DNA from: Actinophytocola oryzae
GTDB taxonomy: Bacteria > Actinomycetota > Actinomycetes > Mycobacteriales > Pseudonocardiaceae
Length of the DNA: 64,000 nucleotides
Assembly: GCF_004364325.1 (NCBI RefSeq)
Contig: NZ_SOCP01000009.1
Span: 124,001-188,000 of the forward strand
Direction: 5' to 3'
Below are positions 1 through 7,739 of this stretch, piece by piece (the stretch's first letter is position 1; every line of letters begins with the position of its first letter). A program made the position numbers and the translations under genes. The notes beneath the pieces are model-generated. The model did no database searches, was not told the origin of the DNA, and was given only the letters and a program-made list of their open reading frames with translations.

Positions 1-2592
1 CGCCATGTCGCGAGCGGCCGTGTTGCCGGACTCGGACGCGTAGTGCGCCAGGGTCTTCACCAGCGCCGCGGTGACGCCGACATCCTGCCCACGGCTGGTG
101 ACCGTGACGTGCAGGTTGGTGTTGGCGGCCGGGTTCGACGGGTTCCACGTGGCCGGTGCGCCCGACCACGACAGGTCGCTCGGGACGGCCCAGGTGCCCG
201 CCGACGGGTTCGCCGTCGTGTTCGCGAGCGCCCACGGCACCCACTTGTCCAGCACGGCCTTGGCCGCGGCGTTGCCGGTCTGGTTGTACAACTCGGCGAC
301 GCGCTCCATCGACCACACCTGCATGCCGAACCACTGGTTGCTCGGCGGGTCGTGGTAGACGGGCTGGACGTCGTAGTACATGCCGTAGAACGTCGACGAC
401 CCGGACGGCGGGGTCGCGTAGCGGCCCGCCCAGCTGTTGGTCGCGCCACCGGCGATGCCGCCCTCGGCGGACTGCAGCCACCGGTAGAACTCCAGCTGCC
501 TGGTCAGGCTCGCGGACCAGTCGGCCTGCGCGCTCGGCGACTGCGGCTTCAGTGCGGGCACGTTCGCCAGCGCGTACGCGGCGAGCGGGTTCTGGTAGCC
601 GAAGTGCGCCTGACCGGAGCCGATGCGCCACGCCCAGCCGCCCTCGGTCGCACCACCCCACGCGTAGTACCACGTGAGCAGGCCGGTCGAACTGTTCTTC
701 CCGCTGCCCGCCGGGCAGGTGGTCGGACCGACGCAGTTGCCGACCTGCTTGAAGTACTTGTCGTAGAACGCGTACCGCAGGTAGTCACCCATCTTGGCCG
801 CCTTGGCCATGGTGGACGCGACGTCGGCCTGCTTGCCCTGCTGTGTCGCCCAGACGTTGGCCCAGTAGGCCGCCTGCACGGCACGCGCGTCGGCGTCGGG
901 CGCGTTCGTGTAGCGCCACTGCCGTGCGTACTGGGAGTCCTGGATGTACAGCGGCAGGAACCCGTTCGGGCCACCCTGCCCGGAGTTGAACGGCTCCCAC
1001 GACGGCTGCGGCACCGTCTCCCACACCGACTCCTGCGGGCCGCGCTGGAAGGTGTTGATGTAGGAGGGGCTGCCGGTGCGGTCGCCGCGGCGACCGTAGC
1101 CGTAGCGGTTGTCCACGTCGAGCAACCAGTGCATGCCGTAGATGTCACTCGTGCCGTAGGCGCTGGACAGCTCGCTCGCCAGCGGGTCGTTGCCGGTGGA
1201 CACGTTGGCGTCCAACGGAACCGGGTACTGGTTCGGGGTGTCCTGCTCCGGCGCGTACGTCGCCGTGTCGTTCGGGTTGTACGCGGAGTTGGTCGGCTGG
1301 TCGGCGTGCGTCGGGATGATGTTGGTCTCCATGGACGTCCAGGCGGTGTTGAACCTGGACCAGTCCTGGGTCGCCTGCCCGTACTGCGCCTCGAGCCAGA
1401 GCCAGTAGCTGAACGCCTCGGACGTCGTCACGTGCCCGTAGTCCGGTGCCTCGACGATCAGCGTTTCCACGGAGTGGTAGGGAATCGGCGGGTTGTGGCT
1501 GGAGAAGTAGCCGTTCGCCGGATTCTTGATCTTGTTGTACAGGTCCATGAACCGTTGCGCGTAGCTCGACAGGTCGTTGTCGCCCTCGGTGGCGGTGATC
1601 GTCGCCGAGGTCTGGCCGGTCGCGCTCGCGGTGAACGTGGCGGTGCCCGCGGCACTGTCGGTGTCCTCCGCCGCGTTCAGCGTCACGGTCTGCGCGGTGT
1701 TCCAGTTCGACGTGGTGAACGTGCGCGTCGCGCCCGTGCCGACGGTCAGGTCGGTGTCGCCGCTCGTGCGTGCCGTCGTCACCGTCACGCTTGAGGACGG
1801 TTGCGCGGACAGGCGCAGTGACACCGTCGCGCTGCCGCCCTCGGCCACGGTGACCGCGGTCGGGGTCGCGACGACCGACGGACCCGTGTTGGCGCCCACC
1901 GTCACGTCGGCGGGTGCCGAGTTGGTGAAGGCTCCCGAGTTGTCGTAGGCGCGGGCCACCACCACGTAGTTGCCCGCTGCCACGTTGCTCCACGTGCCCG
2001 TGTACGGGCTGGAGGTGTCGGTCCCGAGCAGCGTGCTGCCCGCGTAGAACTCCACCCGTGCGACCGAGCCGTCGGAGTCGGCGGCCGTCGCGGCGAGTGG
2101 CACGTTCGCGCCGGCCGTGTAGGTCGCGCCGTTCGCCGGCGAGGTCAGGCTCACCGTCGGGCCGGTGTTCGCGCCGGTGCACAGGGTGCCGTTGACGGCG
2201 AAGTTGGTCGGGCTCGCGTTGGTGCTGCCCGTGTAGGTGCCGTTGAAGCCGATCCCCGTCGACCCGTTGGTCGCCAGGGTGCCGTTGTAGGACATGTTCG
2301 TCGCGGTCACGGTCGCGCTGCCGGACGCCTGGGTCCAGTTCGCGTTCCAGCCCTGGGAGATCCGCTGGGTGCCGGGGAAGGTGAAGGTGAGGGACCAGCT
2401 CGTGATGGGGTCGCCGAGGTTGTGCAGGGTGAGGTTGGCCGAGAAGCCGCCACCACCCCAGTTGCTCGCGCTGTAGTCCACCGAGCAGCTCACGGCCTGA
2501 ATGGAGAGGACGTCGGCGCTGGCCGGGATGGCCAGTGGCACGACGAGTGCGAGACACGCTGGGAGCGCTCCCAGACGACGTCTGAGTCTCAT
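1..2592 (-). CDS. GH48 processive cellulase with CBM2, 5'-complete, C-terminus cut by window edge
   Basis: Secreted reducing-end processive cellulase. From the ATG at 2592 the protein reads: signal peptide (about 1-26, MRLRRRLGALPACLAL...ASA), CBM2 (about 30-140, NWGGGGFSANLTLHNLG), Ig-like domain (about 145-230, GPTVSLTSPANGATYTAG), Calx-beta-like domain (about 235-337, AVTVAEGGSATVSLRLS), then GH48 from about 340 with HSVETLIVEAPDYGHVTTSE, the conserved block holding the catalytic Glu. The frame is open to base 1 (last residues SGNTAARDMA), so the catalytic domain continues outside the window. It lies downstream of and codirectional with the GH6 gene; GH48 and GH6 exo-enzymes are classic synergistic partners. 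A CelR box sits inside the signal-peptide codons. Confidence 0.95.
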   Translation of the reverse strand, partial: MRLRRRLGALPACLALVVPLAIPASADVLSIQAVSCSVDYSASNWGGGGFSANLTLHNLGDPITSWSLTFTFPGTQRISQGWNANWTQASGSATVTATNMSYNGTLATNGSTGIGFNGTYTGSTNASPTNFAVNGTLCTGANTGPTVSLTSPANGATYTAGANVPLAATAADSDGSVARVEFYAGSTLLGTDTSSPYTGTWSNVAAGNYVVVARAYDNSGAFTNSAPADVTVGANTGPSVVATPTAVTVAEGGSATVSLRLSAQPSSSVTVTTARTSGDTDLTVGTGATRTFTTSNWNTAQTVTLNAAEDTDSAAGTATFTASATGQTSATITATEGDNDLSSYAQRFMDLYNKIKNPANGYFSSHNPPIPYHSVETLIVEAPDYGHVTTSEAFSYWLWLEAQYGQATQDWSRFNTAWTSMETNIIPTHADQPTNSAYNPNDTATYAPEQDTPNQYPVPLDANVSTGNDPLASELSSAYGTSDIYGMHWLLDVDNRYGYGRRGDRTGSPSYINTFQRGPQESVWETVPQPSWEPFNSGQGGPNGFLPLYIQDSQYARQWRYTNAPDADARAVQAAYWANVWATQQGKQADVASTMAKAAKMGDYLRYAFYDKYFKQVGNCVGPTTCPAGSGKNSSTGLLTWYYAWGGATEGGWAWRIGSGQAHFGYQNPLAAYALANVPALKPQSPSAQADWSASLTRQLEFYRWLQSAEGGIAGGATNSWAGRYATPPSGSSTFYGMYYDVQPVYHDPPSNQWFGMQVWSMERVAELYNQTGNAAAKAVLDKWVPWALANTTANPSAGTWAVPSDLSWSGAPATWNPSNPAANTNLHVTVTSRGQDVGVTAALVKTLAHYASESGNTAARDMA
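2560..2573. promoter_or_regulatory. CelR/CebR box (perfect 14-bp palindrome)
   Basis: TGGGAGCGCTCCCA, identical to the operator known for the LacI-family cellulose repressors CelR (Thermobifida) and CebR (Streptomyces). It lies 20-33 bases inside the GH48 coding sequence, over about codons 7-11, so repression would have to act as a roadblock or through a leader-proximal site. Confidence 0.85.
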
Positions 2593-2634
2593 GACCTAAC
2601 TCCGATGATCGATCGGATTGATGCGGGGGGAGCG

Positions 2635-2677
2635 CCGCCCGCCTTCGCGCGGCGCGGGGCCGTGCGAAGGCGGGCGG
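2635..2677. terminator. Hairpin between GH6 and GH48
   Basis: CCGCCCGCCTTCGC (2635-2648) pairs perfectly with GCGAAGGCGGGCGG (2664-2677). The hairpin follows the GH6 stop codon and precedes GH48, so the two cellulases are probably separate transcription units. An imperfect palindrome TCCGAT-N5-ATCGGA (2601-2617) sits just upstream of the GH48 start. Confidence 0.7.
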
Positions 2678-2694
2678 TCTCTCTCAGCTGTCGC

Positions 2695-4461
2695 TCACAG
2701 CGCCGGGTAGGCGTTCTGCATGAGCTGCTGGAACTGGGCGGAGAACCAGTGACCGGACAGCGGTGCGTTGGGCAGCGCGCCGGACATGTTGTTCTGGTTG
2801 CGCGGGTTGCCGGTGTACGTCGGGTCGCACATCCGGTCGAAGCCCTTGCCCTCGTCGTTCGGGATCTGCGAGCTGGAGCCGTCGGACTCGCCCGGCGGCT
2901 TGATCCACACGTACGCGTCGATCCCGGTCGCGGGCGCCGACCTCGGGCGCTCGCCGAGGCCTGCCCCGGACTGGTTGCACCAGTTGCCGAGGTGGATGCG
3001 GCGGTCGATCCGCGACTGGTTCATGAAGGTGATCGGGTCGGTCGACGTGCTCGCGGCGGTGGGCCGGGCGGAGCCGCCCCAGCCGTTGCGCGAGGTGTCG
3101 ATCAGCATGCCGATGTTCGAGCCGAAGCACGAGGCCGCCTTCGTGCGGAAGTCCTGCGCGAAGGAGAGCTCGTCGACGTAGCGGTTCCAGTCGACCCAGC
3201 CACCGGACACCTCACGCAGCACCCTGCCGCCCACCGTGGTGTTCGCGGTGAAGAACGGCTCGCGCAGCGCGCTGTAGTTGGCGGTGTTGGTGATGAAGCC
3301 CCACACGTCGGCCGGGGTCGCGCCCTGTGCCCGCGCGGCCTGGCAGGTGATGTCGATCGTCGGCTGGAGGTTGTCGTCCCAGCCGATCCAGCCGTGGTGG
3401 CCCGCGTCGATGTAGTTGTAGACGTTCGGCACGTCGCCGAGCTTGTTCAGCGCGTAGCCGACACCGTTGACGTAGTTGCCGTTCGACTTCATCGTGTCGC
3501 ACTGGGCCGTCGCCGTCTCGCGCGGCGCGACGTTGGTGATCAGGTTCGGCAGCGAGTCGATCTCGATGACCGTGACGATCCGCAGGTTGGCGTAGGCCGG
3601 CCTGGCGAGGATCGCGGCGATCGCGTCGATGTACTCGGACTTGTACCTGGAGAGGTCACCGGGGCCGAGCTCGCCGTTGGAGGCCAGCGCGGCACAGTCG
3701 CGACCGGGCAGGTTGTAGATGACGACCTGGAACACCATCGGCGTCGAGCCGTTCGCGGCGTCCTGCTGCACCGCACCGTCGAGGTGCGAGGCGAGGCCGC
3801 GGGCACCGGTCGTGCCCGCGATCGCGGCGATCCGGTCCATCCACACCCCGGTGGGCTGGTTGGCGATGCGGCTGCCGCCGGACTCTGCACGTGCCTTCGC
3901 GGCCCAGTCCGGGTTCACGTAGACGCCCGCGCCCGCGTACGGGTTGTTGACCCGGTCGGCCGGTGTCTCCGGGTTCTCGCCCGGGTCCTCGGGGTCCTCG
4001 CCGGGGGGCTGGCCGGTGCACGCGACGCCGTTGAGCGAGAAGCTCGTCGGCGCCGGGTTGCTGCTGCCCGTGTAGGTGCCGTTGAAGCCGATCTGGACGG
4101 ACGCGCCGGTGGCGAGCGAGCCGTTGTAGGACATGCTCGTCGCGGTCACGTTCGCGCTGGACTGGGTCCAGTTCGCGTTCCAGCCCTGGCTGACTCGCTG
4201 GCTCGTGCTGGGGAAGGCGAAGGTGAGCGTCCAGTTGGAGAGGGCGTCACCGAGGTTGTTGACGGTGACGTTGGCGCTGAAGCCGCCGCCACCCCAGTTG
4301 CTGGCCGAGTAGTCGATCCGGCAGGCGGTCGCCGCACTGGCCGGGGAGGCGCCCAAGGTCATGACGAACGTCGTGGCCATCACGACGAACGACACGGCCG
4401 CGGCCGTGATACGGCGACCGCTGCGCACCCTTCTGAATGTCGGTTTGATTCTGAGCCTCAT
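2695..4461 (-). CDS. GH6 exo-cellobiohydrolase with N-terminal CBM2
   Basis: Secreted non-reducing-end cellobiohydrolase, 588 aa. Signal peptide 1-43 ending ASPASA; CBM2 at about 47-148 with the NWGGGGFSANVTVNNLG block and cysteines C47 and C148; short Pro/Glu/Asp linker; GH6 domain at about 166-588. NLPGRDCAALASNGE holds the pKa-modulating Asp255, and VIEIDSLPN holds the probable catalytic acid Asp302. The length and the inserted loops fit the exo (Cel6B/CbhA) type rather than the shorter endoglucanases. Two CelR boxes lie upstream (36 and about 250 bases before the start), so cellobiose-relieved repression is likely. Confidence 0.95.
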   Translation of the reverse strand: MRLRIKPTFRRVRSGRRITAAAVSFVVMATTFVMTLGASPASAATACRIDYSASNWGGGGFSANVTVNNLGDALSNWTLTFAFPSTSQRVSQGWNANWTQSSANVTATSMSYNGSLATGASVQIGFNGTYTGSSNPAPTSFSLNGVACTGQPPGEDPEDPGENPETPADRVNNPYAGAGVYVNPDWAAKARAESGGSRIANQPTGVWMDRIAAIAGTTGARGLASHLDGAVQQDAANGSTPMVFQVVIYNLPGRDCAALASNGELGPGDLSRYKSEYIDAIAAILARPAYANLRIVTVIEIDSLPNLITNVAPRETATAQCDTMKSNGNYVNGVGYALNKLGDVPNVYNYIDAGHHGWIGWDDNLQPTIDITCQAARAQGATPADVWGFITNTANYSALREPFFTANTTVGGRVLREVSGGWVDWNRYVDELSFAQDFRTKAASCFGSNIGMLIDTSRNGWGGSARPTAASTSTDPITFMNQSRIDRRIHLGNWCNQSGAGLGERPRSAPATGIDAYVWIKPPGESDGSSSQIPNDEGKGFDRMCDPTYTGNPRNQNNMSGALPNAPLSGHWFSAQFQQLMQNAYPAL

Positions 4462-4496
4462 CGCAGTTCCTCTCGCTCAACGTTGAGCGGGCGCTC

Positions 4497-4510
4497 TGGG
4501 AGCGCTCCCA
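4497..4510. promoter_or_regulatory. CelR/CebR box upstream of GH6
   Basis: Perfect TGGGAGCGCTCCCA, ending 36 bases upstream of the GH6 start codon at 4461, the expected place for a repressor operator on a cellulase gene. Confidence 0.9.
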
Positions 4511-4711
4511 GAATCGGAGTCTAACGTGTGTTAACGCCGTGTGTACAGCCTCTCACCCACGATGAACAGTTAAGTTCGCACTGGCGATCTTGGGTCATCC
4601 GATCTCTCACCTGGCCGGTTGGTTGGAACTTTCGGTAATTGACGGGTCTACCGGCAGTGATCGCGGAGGGTGTTGGACACGGCTTGACAGCCGGGCGAAA
4701 GGTCTGGATTC

Positions 4712-4725
4712 TGGGAGCGCTCCCA
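4712..4725. promoter_or_regulatory. Second upstream CelR/CebR box
   Basis: Another perfect TGGGAGCGCTCCCA, 215 bp upstream (start to start) of the promoter-proximal box and 45 bases beyond the methyltransferase stop. The 4462-4769 gap holds only these two boxes and AT-richer promoter-like sequence. The pair could allow looping between operators of GH6. Confidence 0.85.
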
Positions 4726-4769
4726 ATCGGAGATCCACTGACCGGGCGGGCGACGAGGCGTGTCCTGGG

Positions 4770-5558
4770 TCAGGCGCGGGTGATCGCGACGCCCACGGTG
4801 GTGAAGCGTGTGGTGAACGAGCCGCCCATCGCGTCGATCGCGGCGCCGACGTCGGTGAGGATCGGGTCGAGCCGCTCCGGCGGGACGCGGGTGAGGGGGC
4901 CCAGGGTGGGCATGAGGTCCAACCACTGGTCGCGGGTGGAGGTCCGCTCCACCTCGAACCGCCACGTCCGCGGCTCGCCGAAGGCGCCCGTGGCGGCGAG
5001 CCTCTCGCCGGTCGAGGTGATCAGCGGCTGGTAGGGGTTCGCGTCCTGCTTCACGCCGTCGAGGTTGAAGGGGGAGTCGGGCACGGCGCGGCGAAGCGCC
5101 GTCGCGGTGGCGCTCTGGATCTCCGCGGGTGGCATGAACACGTGCCAGAACGCCGCGAACAGGCCGCCGGGACGCAGGGTCGACAACACCTTCGCCGCGC
5201 CGGCCACCGGGTCCACCCAGTGCCATGCCTGCGCGGCCACCACCGCGTCGAACGTGCGACCCGCCGGGTCCCAGTCCTCGAAAGTCGACACCTCGACCGC
5301 CACGCCCGTCTCGCGTGCGACCCCGGCCATCCGCGGGTCCGGTTCCAGGCCCAGCACCGTGGCGCCCGCCGCCTGGAGCTGGCGTGCCGCGATGCCGGTG
5401 CCGCAGCCGACGTCGAGGACGTCACCGCCGGGACTGGTGGCCACGATGCGGTCGATCAGCTCCGCCGGGTAGGCGGGACGGGCGCGGTCGTAGCGTTGTG
5501 CGTCGGTGCCGAAGGACTCGGCTATGCGTCGGTACTGGTGTGGTTCTAGAGTGGGCAT
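4770..5558 (-). CDS. Class I SAM-dependent methyltransferase
   Basis: 262 aa protein of the Methyltransf_11/25 type. Motif I VLDVGCGTGIAARQL sits at about residues 45-60, an acidic residue follows in GLEPDPRM, and the post-motif AAQAWHWVDP is typical of this family. The substrate cannot be told. It is divergent from the TetR gene at 5606, and its ATG lies inside the first of two TetR-type operators, so it is probably the regulator's target. The start is fixed by that arrangement and by the conserved N-terminal YDRARPAYP. Confidence 0.85.
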   Translation of the reverse strand: MPTLEPHQYRRIAESFGTDAQRYDRARPAYPAELIDRIVATSPGGDVLDVGCGTGIAARQLQAAGATVLGLEPDPRMAGVARETGVAVEVSTFEDWDPAGRTFDAVVAAQAWHWVDPVAGAAKVLSTLRPGGLFAAFWHVFMPPAEIQSATATALRRAVPDSPFNLDGVKQDANPYQPLITSTGERLAATGAFGEPRTWRFEVERTSTRDQWLDLMPTLGPLTRVPPERLDPILTDVGAAIDAMGGSFTTRFTTVGVAITRA

Positions 5559-5586
5559 GCGCCCACCTTAAGTGGGCAAGCGCCCA
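5552..5586. promoter_or_regulatory. Twin TetR-type operators in divergent promoter
   Basis: Two near-identical sites, TGGGCATGCGCCCA (5552-5565) and TGGGCAAGCGCCCA (5573-5586), have TGGGC/GCCCA arms and are spaced 21 bp start to start, two helical turns. The first covers the methyltransferase start codon; the second ends 19 bases before the TetR start. The layout suggests cooperative binding and autoregulation. Confidence 0.75.
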
Positions 5587-5605
5587 TTACGCAAGGAGAG
5601 AGCGC

Positions 5606-6205
5606 GTGCCAACCGGTGTGGCCCTTCGTGACGTGCGCAGGCAGCTGTTCGACGCGGCCGAGCGGGTGCTGCTCCGGGACGGCCCGAGCGGTCTGACCAG
5701 CCGCGCGGTCACCGAGGAGGCGGACGTCGCGAAAGGCGTGCTGCACCGGCACTTCGCCGACTTCGACGCCTTCCTCGCGGAGTTCGTGCTCGACCGCGTG
5801 AACCGGTTGGACGCGGGCGCGCTGCGGGAGTCGGCGGGCACCGGCTCGGTCGTGGACAACATCGCCGAGGCGGTCGTGGCCGTGTTCGGGTCGGTCGCGG
5901 TGGCGATCGTGCCGCTCGTGACCTTCCGGGACGGGCTGCGGGCACGCCTGCGTGACGCGTGGCCCGCGGGTGTCCCGGTGCTGACCGACGCCGCGGAGAT
6001 GATCACCGACTACCTCGGCGCCGAGCGCGAGCTGGGGCGGGTCAGGGAGAACGCGGACCCCCAGTTCCTGGGGCCCATGCTCGTCGGGTCCGCGCACCTG
6101 CTCTTCGCCGACCGCACCGGCACGCCGCCGACACCGGAGGCCGTGCGGAAGATGGTGGCCTCGGCACTCGGCGGCGCGCTGCGCGGCCCGACCGGAACGC
6201 ACTGA
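5606..6205 (+). CDS. TetR/AcrR-family transcriptional regulator
   Basis: 199 aa. The N-terminal helix-turn-helix reads LFDAAERVLLRDGPSGLTSRAVTEEADVAKGVLHRHF, split here only for description: recognition helix around VAKGVLHRHFAD (residues about 42-53). The C-terminal ligand domain is not recognisable to a subclass. The reading frame is open further upstream, but GTG at 5606 has AAGGAG 8 bases before it and places the HTH at the usual position. It probably represses itself and the divergent methyltransferase through the twin operators. Confidence 0.88.
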   Translation: MPTGVALRDVRRQLFDAAERVLLRDGPSGLTSRAVTEEADVAKGVLHRHFADFDAFLAEFVLDRVNRLDAGALRESAGTGSVVDNIAEAVVAVFGSVAVAIVPLVTFRDGLRARLRDAWPAGVPVLTDAAEMITDYLGAERELGRVRENADPQFLGPMLVGSAHLLFADRTGTPPTPEAVRKMVASALGGALRGPTGTH

Positions 6206-6250
6206 AGGACGCCTTCGTGACGCTGGGCGCAAGGAAGGCGTCCTTCAGTG
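6200..6250. terminator. 17-bp perfect hairpin, bidirectional terminator; member of dispersed repeat family
   Basis: CACTGAAGGACGCCTTC (6200-6216) pairs with GAAGGCGTCCTTCAGTG (6234-6250) between the convergent TetR and P450 genes. The same stem recurs at 30311-30363 and in degenerate form at the end of the window, so this is a repeat family as well as a likely terminator. Confidence 0.75.
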
Positions 6251-6257
6251 CGGTGGA

Positions 6258-7613
6258 CTAGAGCGGGCGGCCGCGTGGGGTCAGGCGGACGCGGACCGGC
6301 TTGTCCGGACCGAGCGTCAGCAGCGGTCTCGGTTCGACCGGCTCCCGGGACTCCAGCTCGATGCGGTACCGCTGCATGGTGCTCGCGACGACGAGCAGCA
6401 TCTCGGTCAGCGCGAACTGGTTGCCGATGCACAGGTGTGGGCCCGACCCGAACGGGAAGAACGCGGCGCGGTCGCGTTTCGCGGCCTCCTCGGCCGTGAA
6501 CCGCTCCGGGCGGAACTCGTCGGGCTCGTCCCAGAACTCCGGGTGCCGGTGCGCGTGGTAGGCGCTGAAGAAGATCTCCGTGCCCGCCGGGACGCGGAAG
6601 CCGCCGATCTCGTCGTCCTCCTGCGCACGCCGGGAACCCAGCCACGCCTGCGGGTACATCCGCATCGTCTCGTCGAGCACCGAGCGGGTGTAGGTCAGCT
6701 TGGCGCAGTCGGCGAGGGTCGGCGCCCTGCCCTCCAGCTGGTCGTCGACCTCGCGCAGCACCCGCTGCTGGATCTCGGGGTGGCGGCCGAGCCGGTACCA
6801 CGCCCACGTGAGCACGTTGGCGCTCGTCTCGTGCCCGGCCCACAGCATGATCATGACCTGGTCGCGCAGCTGCTCGTCGGTCAGGCGGGCGCCGGTCTCC
6901 TCGTCCTGCGTCATGATCAGCATCGACAGGAGGTCACCGCGGTCCACCTGGTCGGTCAGGTGCTGCATGATCACGTAGTCGATGATCTCCTCGGCGATCT
7001 CGCGGCTCGCCCAGTACCGCCGGTGGCCCGCGGTCGGCACGGACAGCGGCAGCAGCGGGAACCGCACCCACTCGCCGAGCTGGTGGTCGACGGTCTCGAT
7101 GGCGGCGGCGAACCGGTCGCACACCTCGCCTTCCTCCAGCGCGAACAACGCACGTGCCACGACCCGCAGCGTCAGGCTGCGCATCTCCTCGGCGGCGTCG
7201 ATGACCTCGCCGTTGGCGGCAGGCTGCGCCCAGCGTTCGATGCGGGCGCGGATCACGGCGAGCATGTGCTCGGTCATCGACGCGACGCGCTGGTAGTGGA
7301 AGGACGGCTGCATCATCCGCCGCATGGACCGCCACTCCTCACCGCCCTCGACGGTCGCGAGACCTCGGCCGAAGAAGTTGCGGGTCATCTTGTACGCCAT
7401 GGAGTCGCGCGTGTAGGTCGCCGACTTCTGTTGCAGCACCCGCCGGATGTGGTGCGGGTGGCGCAGCAGCGTGACCCTGGTGGTGGCGAGGCGGAACGAC
7501 GAGACGTCGCCGTAGGTGTCCACCACGTTGGTGAGGTACGCCAGCGGCGCCTTCGGGTAGGTCAGCATCGTCCTGACCAGGTTCGTCGGTCCTGGCGGAG
7601 AGGGAAGCGGCAC
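6258..7613 (-). CDS. Cytochrome P450
   Basis: 451 aa haem monooxygenase. I-helix oxygen-binding motif AGHETS, K-helix EXXR in ETMRMYPQ, and Cys loop FPFGSGPHLCIGNQFAL are all present. The sequence resembles CYP4/CYP102-like bacterial P450s more than the usual soluble Streptomyces B-class. An open frame extends far upstream but with unlike composition; GTG at 7613, just before the Pro-rich PLPSPPGPTN hinge typical of P450 N-termini, is the best start, with AGGA about 10 bases upstream. It is divergent from the conservon; whether it works with it is unknown. No ferredoxin or reductase gene is adjacent. Confidence 0.9.
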   Translation of the reverse strand: MPLPSPPGPTNLVRTMLTYPKAPLAYLTNVVDTYGDVSSFRLATTRVTLLRHPHHIRRVLQQKSATYTRDSMAYKMTRNFFGRGLATVEGGEEWRSMRRMMQPSFHYQRVASMTEHMLAVIRARIERWAQPAANGEVIDAAEEMRSLTLRVVARALFALEEGEVCDRFAAAIETVDHQLGEWVRFPLLPLSVPTAGHRRYWASREIAEEIIDYVIMQHLTDQVDRGDLLSMLIMTQDEETGARLTDEQLRDQVMIMLWAGHETSANVLTWAWYRLGRHPEIQQRVLREVDDQLEGRAPTLADCAKLTYTRSVLDETMRMYPQAWLGSRRAQEDDEIGGFRVPAGTEIFFSAYHAHRHPEFWDEPDEFRPERFTAEEAAKRDRAAFFPFGSGPHLCIGNQFALTEMLLVVASTMQRYRIELESREPVEPRPLLTLGPDKPVRVRLTPRGRPL

Positions 7614-7739
7614 GGGTTTCGATCCTGCCAGAGCACGGCGTGGATTCGAGGTCCGTTTGGTCGAACTGGCTCCGGCGTTCGGACGTTCCAGTATCTTGCC
7701 TACTTGCGTTCCGGTGCGCCGCCCAGCGTGAGGACTGAT

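Noticed and set aside
43..1794. Long + strand open frame of 583 codons opposite GH48
   Set aside because: Arg/Gly/Val-rich antisense shadow of the GH48 gene; no family similarity.
2422..4524. 700-codon + strand frame opposite GH6
   Set aside because: Composition of an antisense shadow in high-GC DNA; the minus strand has clear signal peptide, CBM2 and GH6.
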